Source: Acytostelium subglobosum LB1 (lineage: Eukaryota > Evosea > Eumycetozoa > Acytosteliales > Acytosteliaceae). Taken from it: a stretch of DNA of 64,000 nt. The position numbers were made by a program, and so were the translations under genes. Location of the stretch: assembly GCF_000787575.1 (NCBI RefSeq), contig NW_012236512.1:260511-324510 (forward strand), given 5' to 3'. Position 1 is the stretch's first letter. Every line of letters begins with the position of its first letter. The notes below the pieces were generated by a model. The model saw only the letters and a program-made list of their open reading frames with translations. It did no database searches and was not told where the DNA came from. Positions 33,399 through 45,100 of this stretch are shown here, piece after piece.

Positions 33399-33965
33399 AT
33401 GGTAGGATGATGTTGTTGAATATGAGTGAATAGAATACAAATTGTAATAATGACAATGACTGAGTGGAGTTGACAGTGATAGAGATAGAGATATTGAGAC
33501 TGTGAGGTAGACTACATACCATCGATATCTTTGTCGTCTGTCTGTCCATCGATTGGACTCACCTCATATTCACCACCATCTTACAATCGAGATATATCTG
33601 TGGTCGAGTGGGTGTATGTGTGTGAGTGTGTGTTCGTATATCTTGATCCTTATATATACACACACCCCCATTGTATGACACTCAATGTTAATATCTGTTT
33701 CATTTACACATGAATGAATGATGTTAGATATATCTGTATTATAACAAGTACTGATTAGGAATGAATGAGTGAATGTATGTATGAATGAATAATGTGATCG
33801 AGATTGTCAAAGAGACACACAACAACAAAATGATTGAAAGGGTCGTGTTTGTGGACCCTTTCAAAGGTCCAGAGGTCATGGTGAAGGGTCTTTGATTAGA
33901 CCCAAACTCCAATCATCATACAAATAATAAACAAATAAACAACATATAAATATATAGATATAGAT
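33399..33965. other. Divergent promoter region
   Basis: Spacer between the 244-residue gene (minus) and deoxynucleoside kinase (plus). Contains GAATGAATG runs (33710-33790), TGTGTG tracts, and a GC-richer patch at 33838-33905 with an imperfect inverted repeat (GGACCCTTTCAAAGGTCC). No gene seen. Confidence 0.5.
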
Positions 33966-34809
33966 ATGAGTAATAACGATAGTCCAAGTCCCAATCATTC
34001 ACCATTGGTCAATGGTGCACTATTCAAACAAAGTAATGATTTACAAGGTTTATACATTGGAATCAGTGGACTTATTGGCGCTGGCAAGACAACACTATGT
34101 ACAGCACTTGGCAAAGTGCTCAATCTTCCAACATATGTATGATTGATTGATCATTGATCATCCACTCATGGTCCACATCATGATGATGCTGATACCCTCA
34201 ATCAATCAGTTTGAAGGTGTTATAGATAATAGTTACTTGGCAGACTTCTATACGGATCCAAAGAAGTATAGCTTTCCACTACAGATATACTTGTTGAATC
34301 AACGTTTTAGACAACAACAACAGATCATATGGCAGGGCAAGGGTGGTGTGCAGGACAGGACGATATACGAGGATAGCGTATTTGCAAAGATGTTGATGGA
34401 GGCTGGCATGATGGAGAAAAGGGAGTACGAGACATACTGCTCAATGTTCACCAGTCTGTCCAACTTTATGAAGATACCCAATCTGATCATACATCTTGAT
34501 GTCACACCAGAGGAATCACTCAAGCGCATTCAACAAAGGAATCGTGAATGTGAGAAGACCATCACACTCGAATACCTAATCAACCTAGACAAGGCCTATC
34601 AAGAGTTCATCAAAGACATCTCAAAGTATATCGCTGTCATCCGAGTCAATTGGTCCGAGTACAAAGATCCCGAGGTATGTTTGTCCATGTGATAATTTGA
34701 TTGATTAAAGTTTATTGACTCATATTATGTTGTTGTACATATATAGGAGTTAGCATTGATGATCAAGAAGGAGTATATGAGTATGAGGTTGATACATGAG
34801 CTGAAGTGA
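33966..34809 (+). CDS. Deoxynucleoside kinase (dCK/dGK family), three exons
   Basis: Phosphorylates deoxyribonucleosides in the salvage pathway; Dictyostelium is known to have deoxyadenosine- and deoxyguanosine-type members, and specificity cannot be read here. Exons 33966-34136, 34210-34674, 34747-34809; introns GTATGA...ATCAG and GTATGT...ATATAG; 232 residues. P-loop GLIGAGKTT at ~residue 37; QDRTIYEDSVFA carries the ERS/DRS-like catalytic site; LDVTPEESLKRIQQRNRECE contains the lid region. The short last exon (ELALMIKKEYMSMRLIHELK) completes the C-terminal helix. No clear mitochondrial presequence: the N-terminus is Asn/Ser/Pro-rich (MSNNDSPSPNHSP). Reading only the central frame would lose the P-loop. 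Confidence 0.9.
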
Positions 34810-35036
34810 TACCCTCACAGACACACCCTCGCAGACTAACTTCGCGCGAAACTCACTTGTGACACAGAATTTATGTCACTTTTCGAAAATAAATGAAATG
34901 ACTCAAAGTCGAGCGAATCGAGTGATGTGCATTATTGAATGAGTTGGTTTATTCATTGCAAGCTCATATTCATTACATTACACATCAACAACTCATATAC
35001 ATATATACATATATATAAACAATATCAATCATAAAG

Positions 35037-35291
35037 ATGGAGAAGAAGTTTTCAAAGAAGGAGGAGGACAGGTTTATGAGACAGTTGAACAAGATGCAGA
35101 TGGAGGAGGTTATGAACACAACATTCCAGATCACCAACCATTGCTTCGAGGCATGCATCAACAACTTCAGAATTAGAAAGCTGGACAATGATGAGGAACT
35201 CTGCGTCTACAAGTGTATCGAGAAGAACGAGCGTTTCGCCATGGTCTTGACTGAGTGCTTTGCCAAGATCTCCCAGCAGGATCAACTATAG
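35037..35291 (+). CDS. Small Tim chaperone (Tim9/Tim13-like)
   Basis: 84 residues, single exon, starting AAGATGG. The twin CX3C signature is present: HCFEACINN and ELCVYKCIE, with 17 residues between the two CX3C units (usual range 11-17). Small Tims form hexamers in the mitochondrial intermembrane space and escort hydrophobic precursors (family knowledge). The N-terminal helix (KKEEDRFMRQLNKMQMEE) and the C-terminal helix fit. Tim9 seems closest, but Tim8/10/13 cannot be excluded by eye. Convergent with pex2. Confidence 0.88.
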   Translation: MEKKFSKKEEDRFMRQLNKMQMEEVMNTTFQITNHCFEACINNFRIRKLDNDEELCVYKCIEKNERFAMVLTECFAKISQQDQL

Positions 35292-35588
35292 AGTGTTGGT
35301 GTAGAGCACACCCCTCTATATATAATAGATGAGCTCGAGTAACATCAACGTAGTAGTAGTAGTACATGCATGGTGTGCGAATGAATGAATGGATGGATGG
35401 ATGGACATGCTGGACAATCAGCAACAATCAATCAATCAATCAAACAAGCAAGATAGACGATGACAATGGACATGGATCATGGACACAATCAATCAATCAA
35501 TCAAACAATCGTGCGCGATTGCGGGCTACAACGATAACAACAATACAACAAAGCTCATATAGATATATACATATAACGGACAGACGGT

Positions 35589-36989
35589 TTATTGATTGTT
35601 CCCATTCCCATTGGCGGCCAGACGCGGAGATGACGTGTTGGAGGATGGCTCAGCAAAGGGGGTGAATCGCTTCATGTTGGAGACGATAGAGTTGCAGCGC
35701 GGACATGTGAACGTAGGGTCTATCATACAGTTGGTCTTTATACAGTAATAGCAGAACAGATGACCGCAGTCGGTGATGTAGGGCACCGATATAGGGTCGT
35801 TGAAGCATATCGGACATTTCTCCAACACCAGTGGGGCAAGCAGTTGTGGCGCCAATGCTGCGTCCTCTCCCTGCTGCGACCTGTTCTGTTGTTGGAACAT
35901 GTTGCTTGGCTTCTGAATGAATGTCCTGTAAATGAATCCCTTTATCCTGTCAATGTTGATCAATGGCATGATGAACAAGAAGAACTCCTGGAGTATGTGA
36001 GTGAGTATGGGTTAGTACTTGGGCGAGCGATCCACTTTGGTGATTGAGCGAGCGATACGTTACGGTGAATCCATGCCACACGAGTTGCCTGTTCATGTAC
36101 TCGAATGAGATGCGCCGACTGAGTGAGGGCTGGGCGTAGACTAGTCGCATGCACAGGATACGGTTGACTAGTGTGACGTACTTGCCGTCAAATAGGAAGG
36201 CCAGGAAGTTGAGGATGGACAGTAGTTTGTACACTGTTTCCAGGTGATTGAGTATGCGCCACACTCGCTTCTTTAGACTGTCGTCGGGCAGATCGCCCCA
36301 CGCCTCATTCGCCGCCTTTCGATTGATCCTCGCCCATGCCCACTCGCCACCAATGTTGACCAGACCCGACAGCCACTTCTGTTGGAGTGTCAGTCGCGAT
36401 ATATAGTCCGAGCCCTTGGTCGCATCAAAAGCTCTTTCATTCCTAAACGTCAAGTTCTGCAACTGATTGCCATATGTAGTGCCAAGATTGAATATAGACA
36501 ACTTGAATATCACTGACTTGAGTATCAAGTTGATCTCTGGTTGGAAGTTCTGTACAAATGTTGGCTACTCATGTCGCGTCAGTCATTCAATGATTCATTC
36601 ATTCATTCAATCAATCAATCAATCAATCATATGATACATACTCTAAAGAACATGAATATCCTCATGAACTGTGACTTGAGTAGCTCTAGGATCTCTTCGT
36701 CGAGCTTCATTGAATCGAGTTGGCTGACCCTGACGATGTTTGTCGAAGGGCGTTTCGACGCCTGTATCTGACTCAGTATATCACTGTATCTCTTTGCTGT
36801 TTGTACATCCACCTTGTCAATATATCTCGCGCCGCCAGGTGTTGCAGCTGCTTCTAATGTCGATGTTGATGCAGATGTCGGTGTAGAGGTTGATGACGGG
36901 GAAGTCGTTGTCGGCCTCGTCGCGACAGACGTTGTCTTTATCCTATTATTATTATTATCATTGTTATTGTTGTTGTTATGTGTTGACAT
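35589..36989 (-). CDS. pex2: Peroxin-2, RING E3 of the peroxisomal import complex (three exons)
   Basis: Peroxisomal membrane ubiquitin ligase subunit that works with Pex10 and Pex12 in Pex5 recycling (family knowledge). Exons 36989-36642, 36549-36064, 35987-35589; introns 92 and 76 nt; 1,233 nt, 410 residues. N-terminus has Asn/Thr/Ser low complexity, then RVSQLDSMKLDEEILELL, which is typical of Pex2. The middle membrane region contains FDATKGSDYISRLTLQQKW and LNFLAFLFDGKY. The C-terminal RING reads CPICFNDPISVPYITDCGHL then FCYYC and CPRC, with the usual cysteine/histidine spacing. The middle intron ends within a reading frame that continues, so an unspliced reading would give a false C-terminus. 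Confidence 0.92.
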
Positions 36990-37143
36990 AGGATATATAT
37001 CTTATTTATTATTATTATCTGTTTTGTCAATGGCTTGCGACTTGTTAAAATGATCCCATGTTCATTCATTCATTTAGCTCAACCACATTCACAACACAAC
37101 AGATAGTACTTGTTGTTGGTCAAACAAATAATAATCATATAAA

Positions 37144-37655
37144 TCAATGAATGCTCCATGGATCAGATGATAGTGAGTCACATGAAGTCGACGTGATAAC
37201 ATTGTTTCGACGATATATAATTGCCGCCGGTGATGTCGTGCGACTGACATCCACCGTATGATGAATGGCCACGAAGGTATCGACATCTTCGAATCCAGAT
37301 GATACGAACGTATTAGTTATTATGTCCTCCAGCGTCGACGTCGATGTCCTTACGAAATGATCGATGAGGACAATATTGGTATTAGAACCCTTGGTAGTTA
37401 AGTGATCTCCTGGACTTGAGTCATGATGGTGCCGAAAGAATCAAGGAGAGGATCATGCCTGCCATTCTCAACCATCCATCAATTATCCAGTTGCTCTACG
37501 TTGTTGAACGACCGAAGATGGCGCTCCTCGATCGTCAGTCCAGTGTTCTCGCTATTGTATTCATAGTAAGGAGCAGTGAGCCTGAGTGACCTAAGCGGCA
37601 CTTCGATGCTGATTAACTCCTCGATGTGTAGGAGTGATGTTCCTTTGCTGTGCAT
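37144..37655 (-). pseudogene. Possible decayed gene: three overlapping protein-like frames
   Basis: Minus-strand frame from ATG 37655 (MHSKGTSLLHIEELISIEVP ...) stops at 37479. A second frame starts with ATG near 37491 (MVENGRHDPLLDSFGTIMTQ) and stops after ~25 codons. A third frame, ~37440-37144, is open for about 95 codons (HDSSPGDHLTTKGSNTNIVL ... AAIIYRRNNVITS ... DPWSIH). The three segments abut and all look like ordinary coding text with mixed amino-acid use, unlike the spacers here. No GT-AG pair of normal size connects them. I recognise no family. It could be one gene with two small indels or sequencing errors; weak evidence overall. Confidence 0.35.
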
Positions 37656-37740
37656 CTTGACCGCCAACAAATAAGAGAATTATTATTAAGTGAATATCCA
37701 CCAGTGGATATTGAATACATAAATATTTATTAATCAATTA

Positions 37741-40700
37741 TTAGTTGTCTTTTCCATTGTCATTGTCGGTATCAGTATCAGTGTCAGTATCATTTCCACC
37801 GCATTGTTTACCCTTGCATGGAGTGTGGACACAGGCGCCATTGGTTGGTGAGCAGTAATCGTAGGTGGTGGCGTCGTTGTCATCACAGTTGATTGGTGTG
37901 TGTGTGCACTTGCCACTTGATGCTGAACATAGGTCGATGGTGCACTTGTTATTGTCATCACAGTTCGTGTGGCGACATCCATGGACATGGTGGCAGGAGT
38001 CGCAAGTGCTGGGATTGCCATCGTCACAGTTGGTGTTCTCCATGACACATGTGCCGTTCCTGCATATAGAAAACCTGCACACGTCCTTGCCTTCATACTG
38101 GCAAGTGATAGGTGTGTGGATGCATCCCTTGCTGAGACTGCATGTGTCCTTGGTGCAACTGTCTCCGTCGTCACACTTGTTGGCGGTGTATGAACAGGTG
38201 GCGTTGGTGCAGGTGCCAATCTGACAAGCGTTGCCACCAGTGCACTGGTTGGATGTGTCCAGACAGAGTCCGGTCGATGACTGGCAGGTCTGACAACCAG
38301 AGCATTGCTTGGCAATATGTGTGATCACTCCAGTTGCTGGGTTGCAAGAGTCGATGGTGCATGCTTGGTTGTCACTGATCATAACATCAGTGTGAGTGAT
38401 CTCACCAGTGGTTGTGTTGCAGAGGTCAATGGTGCAGGCATTGTTGTCACTGATCACTACGTCTGTAAGAGTGATGATACCAGTGGATGGGTTGCAGTAA
38501 TCTATAGTGCAGGCGTTGAGGTCATCGATGGAGACATCAGTGTGAGTGATGATTCCAGTGGTGATGTCACACGAGTCGATGGTGCAAGCGTTCGAGTCGT
38601 CAATGACAACGTCAGTGTGAGAGATCACACCGGTAACAACGTCACATGTGTCGATGGTGCAGGCATTGGAGTCATCAATCAGGACATCAGTGTGAGTGAT
38701 CAATCCTGAGGTTGAGTTGCATGTGTCGATGGTGCAAGCGTTGGAGTCGTCAATCAATACATCAGTGTGAGTGATGATACCAGTGGCAGGGTCGCATGTG
38801 TCGATGGTGCAGGAATTGGAGTCGTCAATTGATACGTCAGTGTGAGTAATCAATCCAGATGCAGGATCACAACTGTCGATGGTGCAAGCGTTCGAGTCGT
38901 CGATGGATACATTGGTGTGCGAGATGATACCAGTGGCAATATCACAAGAGTCGATGGTACAGGAGTTCGAGTCATCAATGGAGACGGCAGAGTGAGTGAT
39001 CAATCCAGAGGCTGGATCACAGGTATCGACGGTGCAAGCGTTGGAGTCGTCAGTGGAAACGTTAGTGTGAGTGATCAATCCACTTATTGGATCACAAGTA
39101 TCGATTGTGCATGCGTTGGAATCGTCGATCAAAACATCAGTGTGAGTGATCACTCCAGTGGAAGTGTTACAAGTATCAATTGTACAGGCATTAGAGTCGT
39201 CGATGTAGACATCAGTATGAGTGATCACACCGGTTATGACATCACAGAAATCAATGGTGCAGGCATTGGAATCGTCAACCACAACATCAGTGTGAGTGAT
39301 CACTCCAGAAACGATGTCACATGAGTCGATGGTGCAAGCGTTGGAGTCGTCGATGGATACATTGGAGTGTGAGATGATGCCAGTGGCTAGGTCACATGAG
39401 TCGATGGTGCATGCGTTGGAGTCATCAATCACTACATCAGTGTGAAGGATTATGCCAGTGACGATGTCGCAGGTGTCGATGGTACAGGCGTTGGAGTCAT
39501 CGATCACAACTTCAATATGAGTAATCTCACCAGTGGTTATGTTGCAGGAGTCAATGGTACAAGCATTGGAGTCATCAATGGAGATTGGTACATGTGTGAT
39601 CTCACCGGTGGTAATGTTGCAAGTGTCGATGGTGCATGGATTGGAGTCGTCGATGGAGACATTAGTGTGTGAGATGAGTCCAGTCGTAGTGTTGCAAGTG
39701 TCGATGGTGCATGGATTGGAGTCGTCGATGGACACATAGGTGTGGGTGATGTTGCCCGAGACTGGGTCACAAGCATCAATGGTGCATGCATTGCCATCAT
39801 CAATGGCAACGTCAGTGTAGTCACATATACCAGTGGCGGTGTTGCAAGTGGCTATCTTGCACTTGTTGGTGTTGGCACTTGGGTCGCAGCATGCACACTC
39901 AGTGCTGGTCAGGTTTCTGGCATGGCATCCAGTGAGTGAGTCACAGGTGTAGGCTGTGCATGGTTTGGGGGGAGGCTGGCACACAGCTCTTTGGCTTGGA
40001 GACACAACCGAGGGCAGCATCACAAGAGTAGAGGAGACACTGGTCGTTGCCATTGCAGTTGACTGGAGAGTTGATACATGTCTGGTTATTGGGGCCACAG
40101 ACAGAGTTCATGCATGGAGTGGATTGGCATAATGACTGGTAGATGCATCCACCTTGGTTGGAGTCACACATCGATGTCTGGCAGCTCTTGGATGGGCATG
40201 TCTTTGGACTGGAGATGTCTCTGGCACATGTTCCGTTCATACACCTCCATGAAAAGCATGGGTCGGCAGCTGATTGAGCAGCGCATGTGATTTGTGTGTG
40301 AGTGCATTTGTCCAGGGTGATTGGATATGGTCCTTTGCAAGTGTCAATGGTACAAGAGTTGCCATCATCACAGAGTTGGCCAGGGGCAACGGGACAGACA
40401 CATGGGCCTGGGTTACAAGTTGATGAAGTAACATTTATGTAGAAATAATGGACTCCCTCGGTCATTGTCAAACCTTTGCTGTCAGTTAGGCCGATGTTTA
40501 TGACGTAGACACCGACCTTGGATGATGTTGGCTTCCAGGAAAGTGTGACAGTGCCTGTGCTGCCACTGACAGTCTGTGGAGTGTTGGTCTGGCTCGACAC
40601 GTTCATTCCCAAGGGTACCTCACCAATCATGATATTGACACTGGTGGCAGGCATGATGGTCTGGCCTCTGATTACAACATTGAGCGTCGAACCCTCCTCA

Positions 40701-41652
40701 ACAGTGATGGTCTGGCCTTGGAGTGGAGTTGGAGCGACAAGGAAAGGTGGGGTGGCAGTGGGTGCAGGTGGTTGGGATACACGGATCAGGAAGTCAAGAT
40801 GGATGAAAGTGTTGATCGGATTGGTCTTTCCAATCTTGATCTGAGTGGACCAGAGTCCAGTTTGAGTGGGCGTGTAGGTACACACTCCAGAAGCATTGAT
40901 TGAGAATCCTGGTGGATGTGACTCAATCAATGTGGACAAGGCATATGTGAATGCTGAGTTCTCGGAATCGATCACTGGTATCTTGAAAGTGTTGGTCCTT
41001 CCCATGTACACATCAATCATTGGCATCATACTGGAGACGGGCGAGCTGTGCAATCCCTTGGTCCAGTTGGCACTCAACATTGGTACAGAAGTCTCAATAT
41101 GCCATGGATCTTGGAGGAATGAGTGAGTTAGGCTGGGGTATTTCCAGTGATTGAAAGAATGAATACTTACTGTTAGCATTGTTGTTCAATTCGGCCAAAC
41201 GATCACCATCCTCATAGTAGACGATGTAGTTGCTCCAAATACTATTGGGCCACTTCATGGTGAAGACGTTCTCGGCATATACAATATCTTGAACCAAATC
41301 AATATTGTTCACCAGGAAGTTGGTAGGCATGGTTTCAAGGAAACTAAATAGATTGCTATCAACAATAGTCACTTCACCATAACTAAAAGTATCACCAACC
41401 TTTAGATTTACACCATTGACAGTTGAGAAGTAGCTATTACGGAATGCACACTTCAATGAGAATTGTACAGTGGACGTATTAGATATGGTCTTCCAAGTGA
41501 GTAGTCCATATCTAAAATGTGTGGCTATTATTTGTTGTGAGTATTTGTGTGTATGATTGATTAATTGAGTGAGTGTGTGGATACATACCTTCAGCCACAT
41601 TCAAGGATAGAATGACACCACAAAGAAATATTATTATTTTTATTGTATTCAT
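37741..41652 (-). CDS. Extracellular Dicty-repeat (CTDC) protein A, prestalk/matrix type
   Basis: Secreted cysteine-rich protein like the Dictyostelium extracellular-matrix prestalk proteins. Exons 41652-41589 (signal peptide MNTIKIIIFLCGVILSLNVA), 41524-41171, 41109-37741; introns 64 and 61 nt. Exon 2 gives a beta-rich domain (HFRYGLLTWKTI ... FSLKCAF). Exon 3 opens with a cadherin/He_PIG-like pair of domains, then a cysteine-rich zone, then 20 tandem 25-residue units (DDSNACTIDTCDxxTGxITH ...), then more divergent cysteine repeats and a Thr/Asp/Asn tail. The frame shifts once at a run of six G (39967-39972 on the + strand; C on the coding strand): one base fewer restores SPKPCTAYTCDS, as in paralogue B. 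Probably a homopolymer error; otherwise the repeat region is lost. About 1,260 residues. Confidence 0.88.
38318..39810 (-). repeat. Tandem array of 20 Dicty repeats in protein A
   Basis: 75-bp periodicity. Consensus DDSNACTID(T/S)C followed by D(I/P)ATG(I/V)I(T/S)HTDVSI. Each unit has two Cys 5 residues apart in CTIDxC. Copies are more divergent from each other than in protein B, e.g. NPCTIDTCN variants at the proximal end. The + strand of such arrays stays open and gives long false antisense frames. Confidence 0.95.
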
Positions 41653-42180
41653 ATTTATCAAAATATTAGTATTATTTGTTGTTTGGAATAATAATATCAC
41701 TCACACCATGGTATTATTTATAAGTTACCTTATTCATCAGTTCCCTCATTTACCCTCATTTGATCGACCATTGGTTACTCAAATGAGGGAGCATCTATTG
41801 GGCAATAGCATATTGATTGAATCCCCATTCCATTGATATTTCTTTGATTGAATTTCACAAACACCTGTCAAACCTTCGGGTTGTCCTGAAAGGCATCTAA
41901 GGGCGTCTTGAATCAGACCTATTCGAGAAATGTTGGTAAGTCACTACTTTCCAAGAAAAGATGGTACAACAACTATTATCCAATCAGATAATATATCTGT
42001 GTCGTATCAATGAGTGTTAATATGAATATATGATAGATCGAAGTTGGTCCACACACCATCAATCAGCCTTTATTTTGGTTGGGCCAGCTCATAAAGTTGA
42101 TGGGATATGATGGAAATCCATTCGAATAAGTTTATTATTATGATCGTCTACAAAGTGAGAACACTCAACTCAGTATCGGA
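41653..42180. other. Spacer between the two Dicty-repeat genes
   Basis: 528 bp holding the promoter of protein A and 3' flank of protein B. AT-rich, with a GC-richer patch at ~41868-41935 (CCTTCGGGTTGTCCTGAAAGG, a small hairpin-like piece). No gene or RNA recognised. Confidence 0.5.
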
Positions 42181-45100
42181 TTAGTCGCGGTCATTGTCGG
42201 TGTCGTTGTCGGTGTCAGTGTCGTATCCACCGTTTGGCTTGCATTGTTTGCCCTTGCATGGTGTGTGGACACAGGCGCCATTGGATGGCGAGCAGTAGTC
42301 GTAGGTGTTGGCGTTGTTGTCATCACAGTTGACTGGCTTGTGAGTACATTTGCCGCTGGACGAGCACAGGTCGATCGTGCACTTGTTGCCATCGTCACAG
42401 CTGGTGTGGCGGCAGCCCTTGTCCGAGCTACATGAGTCACATGTGGTGGGGTTACCGTCGTCACAGTTGACGTTCTCCATGACACACGTGCCGTTCTTGC
42501 ATACGGAGAACTTGCATTTGTCGTCACACTCGTGGTCACAGTTGATTGGAGTGTGGATGCATCCCTTGCTGAGGCTGCATGTGTCCTTGGTGCAACTGTC
42601 ACCGTCGTCACACTTGTTGGCGACGTATGAACAGGTTCCGTTGGTGCACTTGCCGAGCTGGCAGGCGTTGCCTCCAGTGCACAGTGTGGCAGTGTCGAGA
42701 CACTTGCCGGTCGATGGCTGACAGGTCTGGCAACCAGAGCACTTCTTGGCAACGTGGGTGATGAGACCAGTGATACGGTCACAGGCATCGGCGGTACATG
42801 CGTTGTTGTCGTCGATCACAACGTCAGTGTGCTTGATCACACCGGTGGTGGAGTTACATGAGTCGATGGTGCATGCGTTGTTGTCATTGATGACAACACC
42901 GATGTGAGTGATCAGTCCGGTGACACGGTCACAAGAGTCGATTGTGCAGGCGTTGTTGTCGTTGATCACAACGTCAGTGTGGGTAATCACTCCAGTGGTC
43001 TTGTTACAGAAGTCGATGGTACAGGCGTTGTTGTCATTGATGTTCACATCGATGTGGGTGATGGCACCGGTGGCGGGGTTGCAAGCGTCGATGGTACAGG
43101 CGTTGCCGTCGTTGATGGCGACGTTGGTGTGGACACATCCGTTGGTAAGAGTGCAGGTGTCGATTGTGCATCCGTTTCCATCGTCACAGGTGTTTGGAGT
43201 GTAGATACAGGTGGCGTTGATGCAGGATGGGAATGAGCAGACGTTTCCATCAGTGCACTGCGAGACGGTGTCGACGCAGAGGCCGGTGGCCGACTGGCAG
43301 GTCTGGCAACCCGAGCAGGCCTTGGGCTGATGGGTGATGGCGCCAGTAGCTGGGTCACAGACATCGATGGTGCATGCTTGGCTGTCGTCGATCACAACGT
43401 TGGTGTGGGTGATGATTCCGGTGGCAACGTCACAGGTGTCAATGGTGCAGGCGTTGTTGTCATTGATGGCTGGGTTGTCGGTGTGGGTGATCACACCAGA
43501 GGTGGTGTTGCAAGCGTCGATGGTGCATGCGTTGGAGTCGTCGATGGAGACGTCAGTATGGGAGATGATACCAGTGGTGATGTCACAGGTGTCGATGGTG
43601 CAGGCGTTAGAGTCATCAATCAGAACATCAGTGTGGGTAATAACTCCGGTGGCAATATCACACGAGTCGATGGTGCAGGCGTTCGAGTCATCAATGGAGA
43701 CGGCAGTGTGAGAGATGAGACCAGTGGCGATGTCACACGAGTCGATGGTGCATGCGTTGGAGTCGTCGATGGAGACATCAGTGTGGGAGATGAGACCAGT
43801 GGTAGTGTTGCAAGTGTCGATGGTGCAGGCGTTCGAGTCATCGATTGAGACATCAGTGTGGGTGATGATACCAGTTGCGATGTCACATGAGTCGATGGTG
43901 CATGCGTCGGAGTCGTCGATCGAGACGTCAGTGTGAGTGATGATACCAGTGGTTGTGTTACAGAAATCAATGGTACAGGCGTTGGAGTCGTCGATGGAGA
44001 CATCTGTATGAGTGATGGTACCGGTGGCAATGTCACAAGTGTCGATGGTGCAGGCGTTCGAGTCGTCGATGGAGACGTCAGTGTGGGAGATGATACCAGT
44101 TGCGATGTCACAAGTGTCGATGGTACAGGCATTCGAGTCGTCAATGACAACATCAGTGTGTGAGATGATACCGGTGGCGATGTCACAGGTGTCGATGGTG
44201 CATGCGTTGGAATCGTCAATCACGACGTCGGTGTGCGAGATGATACCGGTGGCAATGTCACAGGTGTCAATGGTGCAGGCATTGGAGTCGTCGATGGAGA
44301 CATCAGTGTGAGTGATCTCACCAGTGGTAGTGTTACAGAAGTCAATGGTGCATGCGTTAGAGTCGTCGATTGAAACATCAGTGTGAGAAATAATTCCGGT
44401 GGCAATGTCACAAGTGTCGATCGTGCAGGCATTTGAGTCATCAATCACAACGTCAGTGTGAGAGATAATACCAGTGGCGATGTCACAGGTGTCGATGGTG
44501 CAGGCATTCGAGTCGTCAATGACAACATCAGTGTGCGAGATGAGGCCAGAGGTGGTGTTGCAAGTGTCAATGGTGCAAGCGTTCAAGTCGTCGATAGCGA
44601 CATCGGTGTGAGTAATCACTCCGGTAGCAACATCACAAGTGTCGATGGTACAGGCGTTCGAGTCATCAATCACAACATCAGTGTGCGAGATGATACCGGT
44701 AGCAATGTCACAAGTGTCGATGGTGCAAGCGTTGGAGTCGTCGATGGAGACATCAGTGTGAGTGATCACACCGGTGGCAACATCACAAGTATCGATGGTG
44801 CAGGCATTGGAGTCATCAACAGAGACATCGGTATGGGTAATCTTTCCAGTGAGTGGGTCACAGGCATCAATGGTGCATGCATTGCCATCATCAATGGCAA
44901 CGTCAGTGTAGTCACATTGGCCGGTGGCGGTGTTGCAGGTGCCGATCTGACATCTGTTGGTGTTGGCGCTTGGGTCACAACATCCACACTCGGTGCTGTT
45001 GAGTGCTCTAACCTGACAACCAATCTGGGAGTCACAGGTGTAGGCAGTGCATGGAGTTGGGTTGGATGGCTTGCACACCTTGGACTTGGTGACACAACCG

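Noticed and set aside
33838-33905. GC patch with GGACCCTTTCAAAGGTCC as a terminator or RNA gene
   Set aside because: Imperfect and short; eukaryotic context gives no reason for a hairpin terminator, and no RNA family fits.
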